Source of the DNA: Angiostrongylus vasorum
Taxonomy: Eukaryota; Nematoda; Chromadorea; Rhabditida; Metastrongylidae
Assembly (NCBI GenBank): GCA_018806985.1
Contig: JADANN010000279.1
Span: forward strand, 248,001-312,000
Direction of reading: 5' to 3'
Length of the DNA: 64,000 nt
Positions 47,214 to 58,374 of the stretch are shown here, piece after piece; within the stretch, counting starts at the first letter, position 1, and each line of letters opens with the position of its first letter. The position numbers and the translations under genes were made by a program. The notes below the pieces were generated by a model, which saw only the letters and a list, made by a program, of their open reading frames with translations, did no database searches and was not told the origin of the DNA.

Positions 47214-47477
47214 TTATTGTAATGTTGAGCTTACTTTATCAAGATTTGTTCCAGCAGTTATTTTTAGGAGACCAGCAGCACAGAGAATTACATGAGTGAT
47301 ACTCTGGATATCTGGAGTATCCAGTTTAACGTTAAATTCACGGACTTGATCTTCTTTAACACGGATGCAGAGTGATTTACACAGCTCGCCAACATTTTGC
47401 TCCACAGGCATTTCACAGGAAATCGGGTACATTACACCCGATCTTATGCAATCAGCGTCTCTGTGTTTTGTAGCAAA
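47214..47477 (-). CDS. unidentified exon-like open frame in foldback spacer
   Basis: Opens after an acceptor ACAAAACACAG and ends at GATAAA followed by a GTAAGC donor near 47237. The frame reads DADCIRSGVMYPIS, then ELCKSLCIRVKEDQVREFNV and ITHVILCAAGLLKI. Amino-acid content looks coding-like, but no family was recognised. It may be an exon of a gene carried by the element or a decayed host fragment. Partner exons were not found; frames at 46932-47214 overlap each other and are doubtful. Confidence 0.35.
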   Translation of the reverse strand, partial: FATKHRDADCIRSGVMYPISCEMPVEQNVGELCKSLCIRVKEDQVREFNVKLDTPDIQSITHVILCAAGLLKITAGTNLDKVSSTLQ

Positions 47478-48019
47478 TAAAATATCTACCTTTGTTCTTG
47501 AAGAGATTAGTGAGTCAATATAACGAAGTCAGAAACTCTTGTTATGTTTCAAAGTAACAAACATGAATATACGAAACGAATCAAAACGGAATTCTGATTT
47601 TTCAGTGGCATATGTATTGTTCAGCTGTTAACTGCCTCCCTGCCAAACCTCTTACTAAGCCCATCGATGGAACGAAAACTAACGGAGTGATTCCACCGTA
47701 CGGTATCGCTCGACATAGGAAAGGTGGTTAGATGAATAGATAAAAAAATCAAGTAGCGTCGAATTCCACTAATCTATTTGGTGATTTAAGGACAATAAAT
47801 ATCTTGTACTCTCAAAATAATTCCAGTATTTGACTGCATCGGTATATGACATGAACAATTTGACCACTAAGCAATAACTGTGTAGAAACAGTTTAAATTT
47901 CTTCAATCGAGGGGGTTCTCAACAGTGTAGTAATGAAATGCCACTCAACCAAAGACGATCGTCGGTTCGTTATTCTGCATAATACTAGCCATCTAATCCC
48001 TTATTTAGAAGTGCTGCAA

Positions 48020-48345
48020 GTCCCAAGTAGATCCAATTAGATCAGAAGATAGATTCAGTGACTCTACGGTGCAGAAGTGACCTATAGTTTGTTCGTGTAC
48101 ACATTCATACCCGTAAAAACCTACACAGTAGTCCTCGCATGTACATAGAGAGTATAGTACCCGCTAACTTTTTCTAGAGCATGGAATCCTGCTATTCAAC
48201 GTGCATGAGATCGGATAATCACCTCTTTTGCACATAACTCTTTTTATAGAAACAGGAAAACAGCTACAGTTGAAAAACCCATGTAGCGGAGCGATCGTAC
48301 TTCTACTTGTAATCATATTCCACTTCTTCAGCTGACTTTTTTGGA
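48020..48345. repeat. inverted copy of 49510-49800
   Basis: GACTCTACGGTGCAG, TCGTGTACACATTCATA, CAACGTGCATGAGATCGGAT and TTTTGCACATAACTC match the reverse complement of 49510-49800. It is a third inverted block associated with the foldback cluster. Confidence 0.75.
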
Positions 48346-49009
48346 AAATTTGCTATCTAGAACACTGATGAAAAACACAGGCGGCTCAATCAATAAAATA
48401 ATGAGATAAATATTCATTGAAATCCTAGGAAAAGTTCAACAGCAACAGGTAATGTTTTCGATGGAAGTAGACGAGACAGCGAACAACTTAGTATACTTCG
48501 AAACAGGAATGATTTGCTACGATTAAAATTTCCAACTGTCTTAGGCTTGTGTCACATTTTTTAATTCTCTTCATCCACTCCATAGATAAGCAATTTAGCT
48601 CACGATTATTCTAACACTGAATGCTGGTTGATATTTATCGATTTTTCCTATTTAAAAAAATAAAAAAATTTATCGATTTACCCACATTCGTTCAAATGTT
48701 CATTGCGTAAATGCGAATAGTAGTAACGAAGAAAAGTGGACTGAGATTATTTCCTAATTTCCGACATTATAACCCTAAATTGCAGTTAACAAAACTTTCC
48801 CCACTTCAATAGCTGCATCGATTTGTGGCTGGATCGGAGATAAATAAAATGGATTGAATTCGATGTTGACGTACTAACTCGCATAAGGCAGGGCTGTGAA
48901 CCACTTGCAACATATATCAGCAACCACAAGCATGACTGAATTAATTAGTATTGGAATGATAATATATTAGTTGGTAATGAAACATCACTTTTTTCGGGAC
49001 TAAGTATAG

Positions 49010-49300
49010 GATAAAAGGATAAAAAAAGGATAAAGCTCTCGGCGATAATCAATCCCTGAGGGATGCGTCATGCATTCGACTTCATTAAGCATCGTTTGGA
49101 CATGATTGAATGCTCATCTGGCCTCTACAATGAGCCGCCGTGGTCTACCGATACATCGAGCCAGTGCTGCTATTCTTCCGGACAAGTCTGGTACCATTTT
49201 ACCGAATCCCGAGAAGTGGAACGGTTGGAGAGTCCGGGAGGCGGAGATCGATTCCACGTGCGTGAAGGACGCCTCCGACCACTCCGCCACAAGCGCTCCT
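49010..49300 (-). repeat. family A SINE-like repeat
   Basis: AAAGCTCTCGGCGATAATCA tail, CATCGAGCCAGTGCTGCTAT, GGACAAGTCTGGTACC and B box GAGATCGATTCCACG. It interrupts the right foldback arm. Confidence 0.87.
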
Positions 49301-49509
49301 TATTGAAGGATTGTTTTACTCCTAATCCAACCCATTGCCCGAAACGCCAACCATAGTTGTAACAGTTTCTCTTATAATGTAATGGTAAATTTATTTGAAT
49401 AAAAGGAATGACGGAAAGAAACTCTCAGTGAATATTGTTATGAACGTTTTCAACACTAAAAGTAGAAATCGGTCATCACAGGGTCTAAGCAGAAAAAATA
49501 AATCAAACA

Positions 49510-49800
49510 GATCCGCTGAGAGGTTGTGAAACAAGACGCTCTGCGGGATGAATTTTCAATTGTACCTTTTCTTCTGCTTCTATAAAAGGAGTTATGTGCA
49601 AAAGGGGTTATTATCCAATCTCATGCACGTTGAGTTGCAGGATTGCTTGCTCTGGACAAATTTCACAGATGCTACACTACCTATATATATGCAAGAACTC
49701 CTGTGTAGTTTGTACGGATATGAATGCGTACACGAATAAGCTGTAGACTGCACCGTAGAGTCACCGAACCTATCTTCTCATTTTAGTTGGATCTCAGCAA
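49510..49800. repeat. flank block inverted relative to 48020-48345
   Basis: Contains the 63-codon plus-strand frame at 49548-49739. The mirror copy does not keep that frame clearly, so a gene is not called. Confidence 0.6.
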
Positions 49801-50142
49801 AAGTGTATTTTTAAGCCTTACTAATCAAGAAATTTATCTATATGAGCCATTTCCACATATTACGCTGATTCTAGAGTGAATTCTTCTGGAACTTCGGGAT
49901 TGTCACGACAGAGCGTCATGTGTTGGTGGTGACCTTCTTAGGTGTTCATGACAGAAAGGCATCGGCTTTTGTGGATTAAATGAAACTCACCGAATAACTC
50001 AAAAGACCGACTTTCTATAAACCTCAGCATAGATAGTTGATCTATTTATTTATCTGATCTTGTTAAGCCAGTACGCGGTTGGTATAGATTTTCGTTGTCG
50101 TTGTCGTTATTGTTTTCTTTGTTGTTGGTGCTGTTGGTCGAT

Positions 50143-50178
50143 GGCTGACGTTTCCGCGATTTCCCCTTCCTCAGAGCC
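50143..50178 (-). repeat. hammerhead-like core motif
   Basis: The minus strand reads ACGGCTCTGAGGAAGG, then GGAAACGTCAGCC, the same layout as in the insert at 14665-14702. Outer bases GGCT and AGCC can pair. Confidence 0.4.
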
Positions 50179-50221
50179 GTATTGTTACCAGTGGGACTCT
50201 TTATGTTTCCATAACATAATA

Positions 50222-50281
50222 CTAATAATGATGATAATAATAATAATAATAGTAAAAATAATAATAATGATAATAATAACA

Positions 50282-50326
<45 letters not shown>

Positions 50327-50336
50327 GTAACAATAA
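50222..50336. repeat. (AAT)n microsatellite
   Basis: About 115 bases of AAT repeats with GAT, AGT and AAC interruptions. They produce Ile-rich and Leu-rich artefact frames on both strands. Confidence 0.95.
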
Positions 50337-50706
50337 GCACAATCACAACAAACAGTAACAATAATAACAAACAAGATCAATTTTGTTGAATAAGCCTCCC
50401 AGCAACACTTGCGGTACCCAGAACAGATGGGTGGATTTGTTGGCCAGGGGTGAGAGCGAATAGACGACTACAGTTGTATTGAGTGGCATCTTTAACCAGT
50501 GAGTTTTTCGCTTCCACTTTACATTTTCTCTTCAAAGTTTTCGCTGCTATTGTAATTCCATTTAAGCAAACAATTGGAATGATAGTAGAAAATCCACAAA
50601 TTCCAGCACTTTTTGTCTGCATATAAACTTGAATTTGAAACCCTCAAATATTCTTGCTTTATAAATGTTGAACTTATAGAAGAAGCTGTAAACAAACTTT
50701 AAGTGA

Positions 50707-51337
50707 ATGATTAGTTGCAGAATTCTTACGTTGAATAGAAAAGTGCTGAAATATGAAAAAAGACGAGGACGATTTGATATCAACGACTATGACCATTTGA
50801 AAACGCTATTTGAAGGAGTTTCACACGCAAAAGAGCTTTTGGAGTATAAGGCACCAGCAGAATTACAATTTCAAAACACGTCAATCGAAATTGAAAATTA
50901 AGAAAAAATTCCACCGAACGGAACCGTATGAAGTGCATAGGAAGCAAGAAGATGTTCATTACAAAGACTTCTTTGCGTTTTTCCTTCTTTCGCAAAGAAG
51001 ACTGTATCTTGACAAGTTGCCGCGATAATACCTTTTATACCACAATTTACACAATCTTGAATGGACAACTCCGCTGGACGGTAATGAACTCTTGATACAA
51101 CTCCTGATAGATCAGGTAGAAAGCAGTCTTGACAATTTTTTGGGTTCACCAGATGGAAAATCGCTACAATTTTTTTCATTTCTAGTGAAACCATCAAAGC
51201 GAGATAATAACCATCAGGAATTCGACAAAATACATGGAGTACTTAAAAAATCAGCTGCTGGGATTGGTCATTCCAGGTGGATCGATCCTGATGAACGACA
51301 AAGGTTGTTTACTGTGTATAAAACAATGAAAAATTAA
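50707..51337 (+). pseudogene. unidentified coding-like remnants
   Basis: Three plus-strand pieces in different frames look protein-like: KYEKRRGRFDINDYDHLK to IEIEN (50707-50901), KKFHRTEPYEVHRKQEDVHY (to 51028), and LIDQVESSLDNFLGS to TVYKTMKN (51092-51337). They may be one gene broken by frameshifts or short exons of an unknown gene. No family is recognised. Confidence 0.3.
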
Positions 51338-51339
51338 GG

Positions 51340-52315
51340 TTACGCATCTGTAGTTAATGTCACAGTATGCTCTTTTCGATTATCAATATCTCTTCTCAAA
51401 GAGGTGACAAAGATCTGGAAATGCAGTGATTAGTGACATCGAGCAAAATGCGCATAGTGTTTGTTTGCATCTAGCACGCACTGGGTAAATCAAGTTAATA
51501 AATCCACGGTCTGCAAAGCTCTTGCCGATCCGCAAAGCTTGGTGACTGCTTCCGTGAACACCTGAGAACACTCTAGTAGAGCTATCCCAAGATTCCAGTG
51601 AAGAATAACTCGTCCAGAGTTCAACAATACCCATGAAGTGGAAAATTCTCAACTGGTGGCCGAACCATCAGGCAAGTCCGGAGACTGTTTTGGATACAGC
51701 ATGGAAGGAAACGAATTGAATGAGCACAAAGAGTGAATTCATACAAATAAAGAAATCACTGTGGCAATATTGAACGTCTATGTCAAAATTGAACTTGTTT
51801 GGATGTAGCATTCAGTGTTTGAAGTTGTTTTTACTAACGCGTGCGTTTTCTTAGTTAAGAAGTCCATACTGAAACAAACCGCAAAAAAACTCAAAATATT
51901 TAATGTGAATAAAAGAAAAGACATAAGCACTGAACTACAACACATGAATAAATATGCATCTCAGAGAGAAAAAAGAACAGCACACGGGTTAAAACTCCAG
52001 CATTTAATCATTCATCTCACTTAAGACGGACGGTGCTCCAGAAACAAACTCCAGTTGTTGTTACAAAGGAAGAAAGTATTGATAACAAAAGCACTTCCAA
52101 CGGGATTGGATAGTTATGATTAATTTCATTGTGTAGGATCCATTATGATGAATGAGTACGACGTACGGAGATCGACACACCAATGCGTATTGTTCTCTCT
52201 GTATTTTTTCCTCAGCTAGAGGCAAACTAGAATAAGAAGCAAAGCAAGTTCATCGCAGAGTTTAGAAAATCATGGATGATTAAAAAAAATGCACTGTGCT
52301 TTGATTCGATCCATT
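51340..52315. other. 3' flank of troponin T gene
   Basis: No exon recognised. No clear AATAAA was seen close to the troponin T stop codon. Confidence 0.4.
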
Positions 52316-52318
52316 AAG

Positions 52319-55300
52319 TTACTTTGCCTTCACTTTCGCAGGTGGTACTTCTTCGCTAACAGCAGCATCCTGTAAACTAAGGATTGTGCTGAGATATGAT
52401 GCATTTAAAAATACTCTTTCTAATTATTTTCATCCGAAAACAATGGCACCGATTTATCAATTTCCCCTTCACCAACAAGTTCATTTTGTCAGACTATGTT
52501 CAACAATCAGTTAAATTTTGCTGTAAAAAACAAGAGAAAGAGGATTTACGTCCTCAGCTGCTGGTGGTGGTGCAACGTCTTCATCTTCGAATTCCTTATC
52601 GGGCAACTGAAGTGGAATAGCCTGAACGGGAGGACGAGCAGCATCACCTTCGGCCTTCACTTGTTCAACGTACTTTGGTGGCTCCAGATTCTTTCTGGAA
52701 TATTAACGAATGTGGAGTTGAAACCCATGTCCCACTGTTGGAGAAAACTAATCGTTGGAACTTTCTCACCTCAGCTGCTCGAGTTCCTCGTTTTCTTTTC
52801 TTCCCCATTCAGGTGGAGGTCTTGCGGTTCCTCTAGCAATACTTGGAGGCTTCTTCATAACCGGGTGCTCAAACAGCTCTCTACGATCCCCGTATGATCT
52901 GCAGAATGTAAACTGGTTCACTCTCTTATTTATAGTCATTCTTAGCTATGGTTTTGTCCCAGTAGAAGTGTACCTGTTTAGGGATGCTTTACAATAATGG
53001 TGGCATTTAATCAATAGCTATGAGGCTGATCATTCAAAAAGGGAAATCAAAAGAGAAGGAAAGGCATCTTAGTCAAGGATGGCTTGAAGAAACCGACGAT
53101 CACCTGTAAGCGGCATGTGCTTGCGTTCAGCTGTTTGTTTCAAAACATCGCTCCTAGTTATAAAGCTGAAATGCGCGCTGACACCTCAACGCTCGCCAGC
53201 CAAGATTTGCCGTTCATACAACATAAGAATAAAAAGAAAAGCTGTGGAACGGCTTCCAATAATTTGCAGCTGCCTTTCATGAGACTAATGAGAGTCTGCA
53301 ACCACAGGTTTCCAGCAAAGGCCTTTAGCTCCAGTAGACAACACAGTTCATGAATAACCATTGAAACATCCAACCAATTATCCTACCAACAAAAGCACTT
53401 AAAATATTCTTTAAGCCAAATACCTTCTGTCGATCTGACGATCAAACTTAGATGCGGTGGTAATTTTTGGAGGATGCAACGACGAGGCCGCCTCTTCAGG
53501 ATCGAGTCCCTTTTTAAGTGCCTTGTTTCTTGCTACCTGACGTTGACGCTCGTTCAATTCTTTCATCTGAAATTTCGATGATATGCAACTACACATTAAG
53601 GGCAAGGCATTATTCGCACGTAACAGTATAGTCCATTTTCGTGGCCTTTTAAGAACCTGAAAACCCTCAACAATTTTAGACAGAGACATTCTAACAGTAA
53701 GAATAGTTGTTCATTTTCCGTTCCACAAGCTTCTACCAAGTTGAAATGAGATTAGAAGCCATTTAACGAAAAAAATAGGTAGTGCGTACATCATATTCCT
53801 GCCGCTCGTGACGTTTCTCGAGATCGTACTTTTCAGCTTCTAACTTGCAAATGCGTGAGTGAAGCTGCTTGATTCTCTCCTTTAAATCGTTTGGAAGAAG
53901 TCCGGATATGTCAACAGGACGGCACACTGCAGCAAGGAATGCTGCCTTCGCCTCTTCTTGCTGTTCTTTTGTTTGGCCGTCTTGCTTCGCTCCCTAAACA
54001 TAATTTTCAAACGCATTTGTTAGAAAGAAAAAAAGCCTTAAGCTGAACTCTATAAGAAAGTTGTACAGCTCTCTTCTATCAGTGGAACTAATTCATCTAT
54101 TTCGATAGTCATAGCTTTCATATACCATGCGTTCACTGGCACTTAACACGCTCATTGAAGAGCATGTCAACATCACACCAGTTAGTTGTTCCGACATACT
54201 CAGGAGCTTTTATCAAAAAACTTACTTGTGCTAAATTTCCAAACTGAGCTGCTTGTTCTCCTTTTGAATTGATCTTAAAGTTGCGTCCTTCACTTCCAGA
54301 TGCATGAGCTGCAAATGAGCCAGCCATCATCTGTTGACGACGCGACTTCTCCTCATTTTTACGAGCCTTCTCAGCATCAGCCCTGCTTTTTCGTTCCTCC
54401 TTAAACATTTTCAGATGAAGATTGCATTTTTCGACAAATTACGAAAGTTAGTAAATGGCTATAAACTCGAGTATAACACTGAATTTGAACAATAGTTATA
54501 TACTGTATATTTCTACGGAATCACGGACTGTGACGATCGCGACTGCCTTTGTTTGATCTTAACTGAGTATTAAAACGAACTTCTTCTTTTCGACGCCGTT
54601 CCTCATCTTGCCGACGTCTCTCGGCGAACTCCTTCTCCTCAGCCTCTCTTTCTGCACGTCTACGTTCCTGTTTTTCTTTCAGTTCACGGAGCTCATTCTC
54701 GATACGTTCTTTTTCCAGCATTCGTCGTTGTTCGTAGTCAAGAAGTTTCGCCGCCTCTTCTTCCTCATGACGCTTCTTTGCAGCCATCATTGCAGCTTCA
54801 GCCTCAGTCATCTCAGCAGGTGGCTTCTCTTCTTGTTGTTGAGGTGGAGGACGTGCCTTTGGCCTTAAATTATCTCTATTGTCTTGAAGACCTTCATTCT
54901 AACAGCACTCGGAATTTTTCGACTTTTATTCAATAAATTACGTCAGTTATCATCTAGATGATCGTACTAAACCCTACATACCATCTTTTCGAAATTGAAG
55001 GAAAGCGACATGATATATGTTGGTCGTCCATACTTACAGATTCAAGATTTTTTGAAACCCCCTAGTGATTTATTTATTGATCTGTTAAAAGATCAACGAG
55101 TTTAGGAGAACCTAGGCATAGATGAGACGTACTTTTCTATATCGGCTTCTTCTTGTGTTGATTGCTCATGTTCTTCGGCTCTAACAATATGTACATGTAA
55201 ACAAGTTGCAAATAAATATCATTATTCACACAGATGTTTCCATAACAATAAAGGATTGTACAATAATAGCAAATAATTTCAAACCAATAAATGCATAAAA

Positions 55301-55583
55301 AGATGAAAAAAGTTTCAGTCCTATTCTTTCTCATTAAAATAATAAACACACTTGCTCTCTTCCTCGGCCGTCTCTTCCTCGGCTTCGGGTTGCTCTTCCT
55401 CTTCCTCCTCACCGGAACTGAAGCAGATTTTTCAGTTACTCTGCTATAAACGCTTCTGTACTGAATTTTCTACAGTCTAGTCGCAGTGCGATTTTTAATA
55501 AAAATCTTCTATTGAAATCCATATTATTAAGTTCTATAGTTCATCGGATAATTTACTCACTATTGCTCCTCCTCGTCGGACAT
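52319..55583 (-). CDS. mup-2: troponin T, ten exons, complete
   Basis: Exons: 55583-55561, 55417-55352, 55180-55133, 54863-54581, 54399-54226, 53993-53790, 53566-53424, 52898-52770, 52694-52550 and 52369-52319. All phases join and the total is 1266 bases, giving 421 residues. It starts MSDEEEQY, followed by a Glu-rich N-terminus (8-46, exons 2-3). Then come [14 protein letters not shown] and a long charged helical tropomyosin-binding region (about 62-190, [20 protein letters not shown]). [12 protein letters not shown] follows in exon 5. The troponin I/C-binding coiled coil is at about 225-266 ([18 protein letters not shown]). [20 protein letters not shown] and [11 protein letters not shown] come next, then a Pro-rich C-terminus ending AKVKAK. 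Troponin T anchors the calcium switch to thin filaments of striated body-wall muscle. Length is close to C. elegans MUP-2 (about 405, from memory). Exon 4 could also start at 54898, but only 54863 (TTTAAG acceptor) keeps frame with exon 3. Confidence 0.95.
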
Positions 55584-55600
55584 TTTGCCTAAAATATGAA
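55584..55600 (-). promoter_or_regulatory. candidate SL trans-splice acceptor of troponin T
   Basis: On the minus strand TCATATTTTAG lies directly before GCAAAATG. The AG (55590-55589) leaves a five-base leader before the start codon, the usual layout for spliced-leader addition in nematodes. A cis-spliced 5' non-coding exon is the alternative. Confidence 0.65.
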
Positions 55601-56175
55601 ATCTCTGGAGCGAATGAAATTAGTGAAACGACATGAGACAAGCGAAAATGAGGAATTGGCTAAATCGATTTAATACTTCCAAATCTATTCCAGCTTAAGA
55701 AAAAGATTTGGAAAAAAAATCCACTGAACGAGCCAATGAGTCCAACTATTTGTCCTCTTCAAGATTTGTTTCTCCGTTTCCTTTCTTTGTATTTCTTCAC
55801 ACTTTTTTGCACTATACTAGAAGATTACTGATAATTTCTTGGGTCAATGACATCGTAAATTGACCATTATAATTTCGTTACAGCTGAAGGGACAATATTT
55901 ATATCTGTTCTCAATATGATATACTTTAGTTCAATGAATCTGAAGGAATAGACATCACACTGATTCAAGTAGCTTAGCTTCAATTCGTATTCGGACAACG
56001 GAAGGTGAGGAATAAAACTTTAATGCCTAAAGGGATACATAAATTTATAGCTAGAGTTTCGCCTAGGGCTACAATACTAGAGCACATGATCAACACCTTA
56101 TAACCATTTGTAGACAAGTTCCTTTGGGTTTTTGAGATGAATGTTAAAATAGGAGACGATTCTGTAGAACAGGAG
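55600..56175. other. upstream region of troponin T
   Basis: No exon recognised. Expected outron and promoter of the minus-strand muscle gene; no motif claimed. Confidence 0.35.
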
Positions 56176-56188
56176 TGAATAGCGAACA

Positions 56189-56280
56189 GAACGAACGAAC
56201 GAACGAACGAACGAACGAACGAACGAACGAACGAACGAACGAACGAACGAACGAACGAACGAACGAACGAACGAACGGAA
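56189..56280. repeat. (AACG)n tetranucleotide microsatellite
   Basis: About 23 uninterrupted ACGA units, followed by degenerate ACGGACGA units to about 56317. They give an Asn-Glu-Arg-Thr repeat frame that is not a gene. Confidence 0.97.
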
Positions 56281-56529
56281 CGAAAGAGCCGACGGACGAA
56301 CGGACGAACGGACGAACTGATGTGGCGTTCAGCGTTTGTTCGGGCGGAGCATCACTTTGTCCTCAAAATATGCTCAAGGCGAGCGTTGGCGGTACGAAAA
56401 CGCTGTAACACTGGAAGGATGAGTGGGCACAAAAATAAAGTGAAATGCACCGAACAGCATTACGATGTAACACTTAAACATTATCGGGAAAACGAAGAAG
56501 AGGCCGTTAAATTGTCAGTACCACCTTGA

Positions 56530-57430
56530 CATAAATACCGTTAGGACGTAAAGACCCGAATCGGCACCAGATACCGCTCAGGATATCGAATGACAAAAGG
56601 TTTATGGAATGGAATAGACCACATCAAAACCATTCTCAGGCGGATATCGTACCAACAACAATTCATGAGCGAAAAAAATTATGTACGTGTGGCAAATCGC
56701 GTTTTAACCATGTAGATGAAATGTAAATGTTTCTGTAAAATATTATATATATATATATACACATTTGATGTTGTACAATGTGATGGCGACTAACCGATGA
56801 TCATTTTAATAGTCTCACGGTCAGTTATAGCACTTAAAACTTAAATTTAATCAGTTTCAGAATCCATTGAAGACATTTGTAAAAACCAGTTATCGCACTT
56901 GAATTCACTACATAAACTACACAAGCGATTGCTTCCTCTTTGTACGCGTTGCTAATCGATATCTATGTTATTCACATAATAGATGTGTTTTCAAAGCGTC
57001 ATCAGCAATAATAAATACGCACGCGCTTAAATTGTCCAAGTTTGGTTGGATATAACTCATCGTTTTAATGGCGAAAGCACAAGAAAAAGCTTATCTCGAC
57101 GTGAGATTGATATTCATTATAAAACAAATAATACTCTAAGTGTGTACGAATGCAGCTGATAAGGTCAGTGCAGAAATCATTCCTGCATAAAGTTCGAGAT
57201 GAGGTCACTTTTCTTGTGCAATAAATATTTTTCCACGTATGCATGCTCAGTATTATTCAAACAGCAGTGCAATCGCACTGTACCCTCCCAACTCTAAAAT
57301 AATACCAAAAAAATACTTTTCACATCCCAAAACGTTTTGCAGAAAACGCGAATAAAAAATGGTACCGGACCGATCGGAGGTCGTCACGAAGTTTAGTTCA
57401 GTCCAGTCCAGTTTGGCCAAGCATAAGGAA
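56530..57430. other. no feature recognised
   Basis: AT-rich, with a short (TA)n at about 56742-56758. No exon supported. Confidence 0.4.
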
Positions 57431-57434
57431 ATAA

Positions 57435-57715
57435 AAGATAAAGCTCTCGACCTTGATAAATCTTTGAAGGGCGCGCCATACAGCCGACTTCACTAAGGAT
57501 AATCCGAGATGACTGAATGCCTACATGGCCTATAAAATGACTCGCAGTTCCCTACCGATGTATCCAATCAGCGCTGCTATCCTCTCAGATAGGCATGGTA
57601 CCAGTTTACCGACCGACCCTTGAGGGATGGAGGGTATGGTGACACCTGAGCTAGGACCGAACTTAGCACCACATCTAAATAGCAGAGCGGAGCACCTCTA
57701 ACCACAGCGTTACAT
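57435..57715 (-). repeat. family A SINE-like repeat, diverged
   Basis: AAAGATAAAGCTCTCGACCT tail, GACTGAATGCCTACATGGCC, TACCGATGTATCCAATCAGC and CCTCTAACCACAGCGTTACA head. Confidence 0.78.
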
Positions 57716-57719
57716 GAGT

Positions 57720-58100
57720 CCATCGTCAATTATGTAACTAGTGGAATTTTACAGCAAATTTACTCTCTAATTTTCCATTCAACTTTCATTATCAAACAGA
57801 TTATCGCTCCTGATCCATTAAATATTTACTACCATAATTTCTTATGTTTTCAGTGACCGTTGAGAAATGACGTGGAATGAGAAGAAAAACGACTTAATTG
57901 TAACTACCTGTAATTTCATACTTCGGAGTAAGTTTTCATACCGCAAATTTTTGGACATTAACTTTTTTTCAGGGATCCAGAAACGTAAGATATAAAATCA
58001 CTTCGGTAAAAACTGGGAAAAAAAAACCACTGATGAATAAAAACTGGAAAAAAAATATATAAGTAAAATCATATAAATATAACAAAAGCCTCGCGTCTAA
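57720..58100. other. no feature recognised
   Basis: AT-rich spacer between repeats. Confidence 0.4.
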
Positions 58101-58114
58101 AAAAACAATACAAT

Positions 58115-58345
58115 CACTTTTTATTTGCTGCTTATCCTTTTTTTCATGATAATGTATAATGTGAAATATCACCACAATGACGCTGAGATATTTGCAAAGC
58201 TCCAGACGGCAGGTGTCAGCGATGGGGATCGAACACGCTATTACGCTTTCCGGAGGCTAACGTGTTCACACCCTGATGGTCCTTCGTTTCGCCTTTTTCT
58301 CAGCCGTGTTTTTAAACACACCTCAGCATCATTGTAGCTAAATTT
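58115..58345 (-). repeat. family B SINE-like repeat
   Basis: GACGCTGAGATATTTGCAAA, CAGGTGTCAGCGATGGGGAT, CGAACACGCTATTACGCTTT and CTTCGTTTCGCC. The 70-codon frame here is repeat-derived. Confidence 0.8.
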
Positions 58346-58374
58346 CACATCACTAGGCAGTAGAGCAAAAGTTG

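Larger units (their letters stand above)
45185..49515. mobile_element. large foldback (inverted-repeat) element with two nested insertions
   Basis: The left arm (45185-45340 continuing at 46394 to about 46890) is the reverse complement of the right arm (about 48500-49010 continuing at 49310 to 49515). Matched landmarks include TTTCAGCGGATTTGTTTCAT, AACATTCATAACAATA, GTTTCGGGCAATGGGTTAGA, CACAGCCCTGCCTTATGCGA and CCAGCATTCAGTGTTAGAAT. The left arm is split by a second foldback (45344-46392) and the right arm by a family A SINE (49010-49300). The spacer of about 1.6 kb holds the unidentified exon-like frame at 47214-47477. No transposase was recognised. Confidence 0.8.

Noticed and set aside
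50046..50370. Leu-rich and Ile-rich frames resembling membrane segments
   Set aside because: Produced by the (AAT)n tract.
54864..54898. Upstream acceptor for troponin T exon 4 (reading NEGLQDN)
   Set aside because: Out of phase with exon 3; the acceptor at 54865-54864 restores frame.
55000..55075. Possible extra small exon in troponin T with a perfect GTAAGTATG donor
   Set aside because: All phases from the nearby acceptors hit stops or break the frame.
56175..56408. Frame with repeated Asn-Glu-Arg-Thr
   Set aside because: Direct product of the (AACG)n microsatellite.
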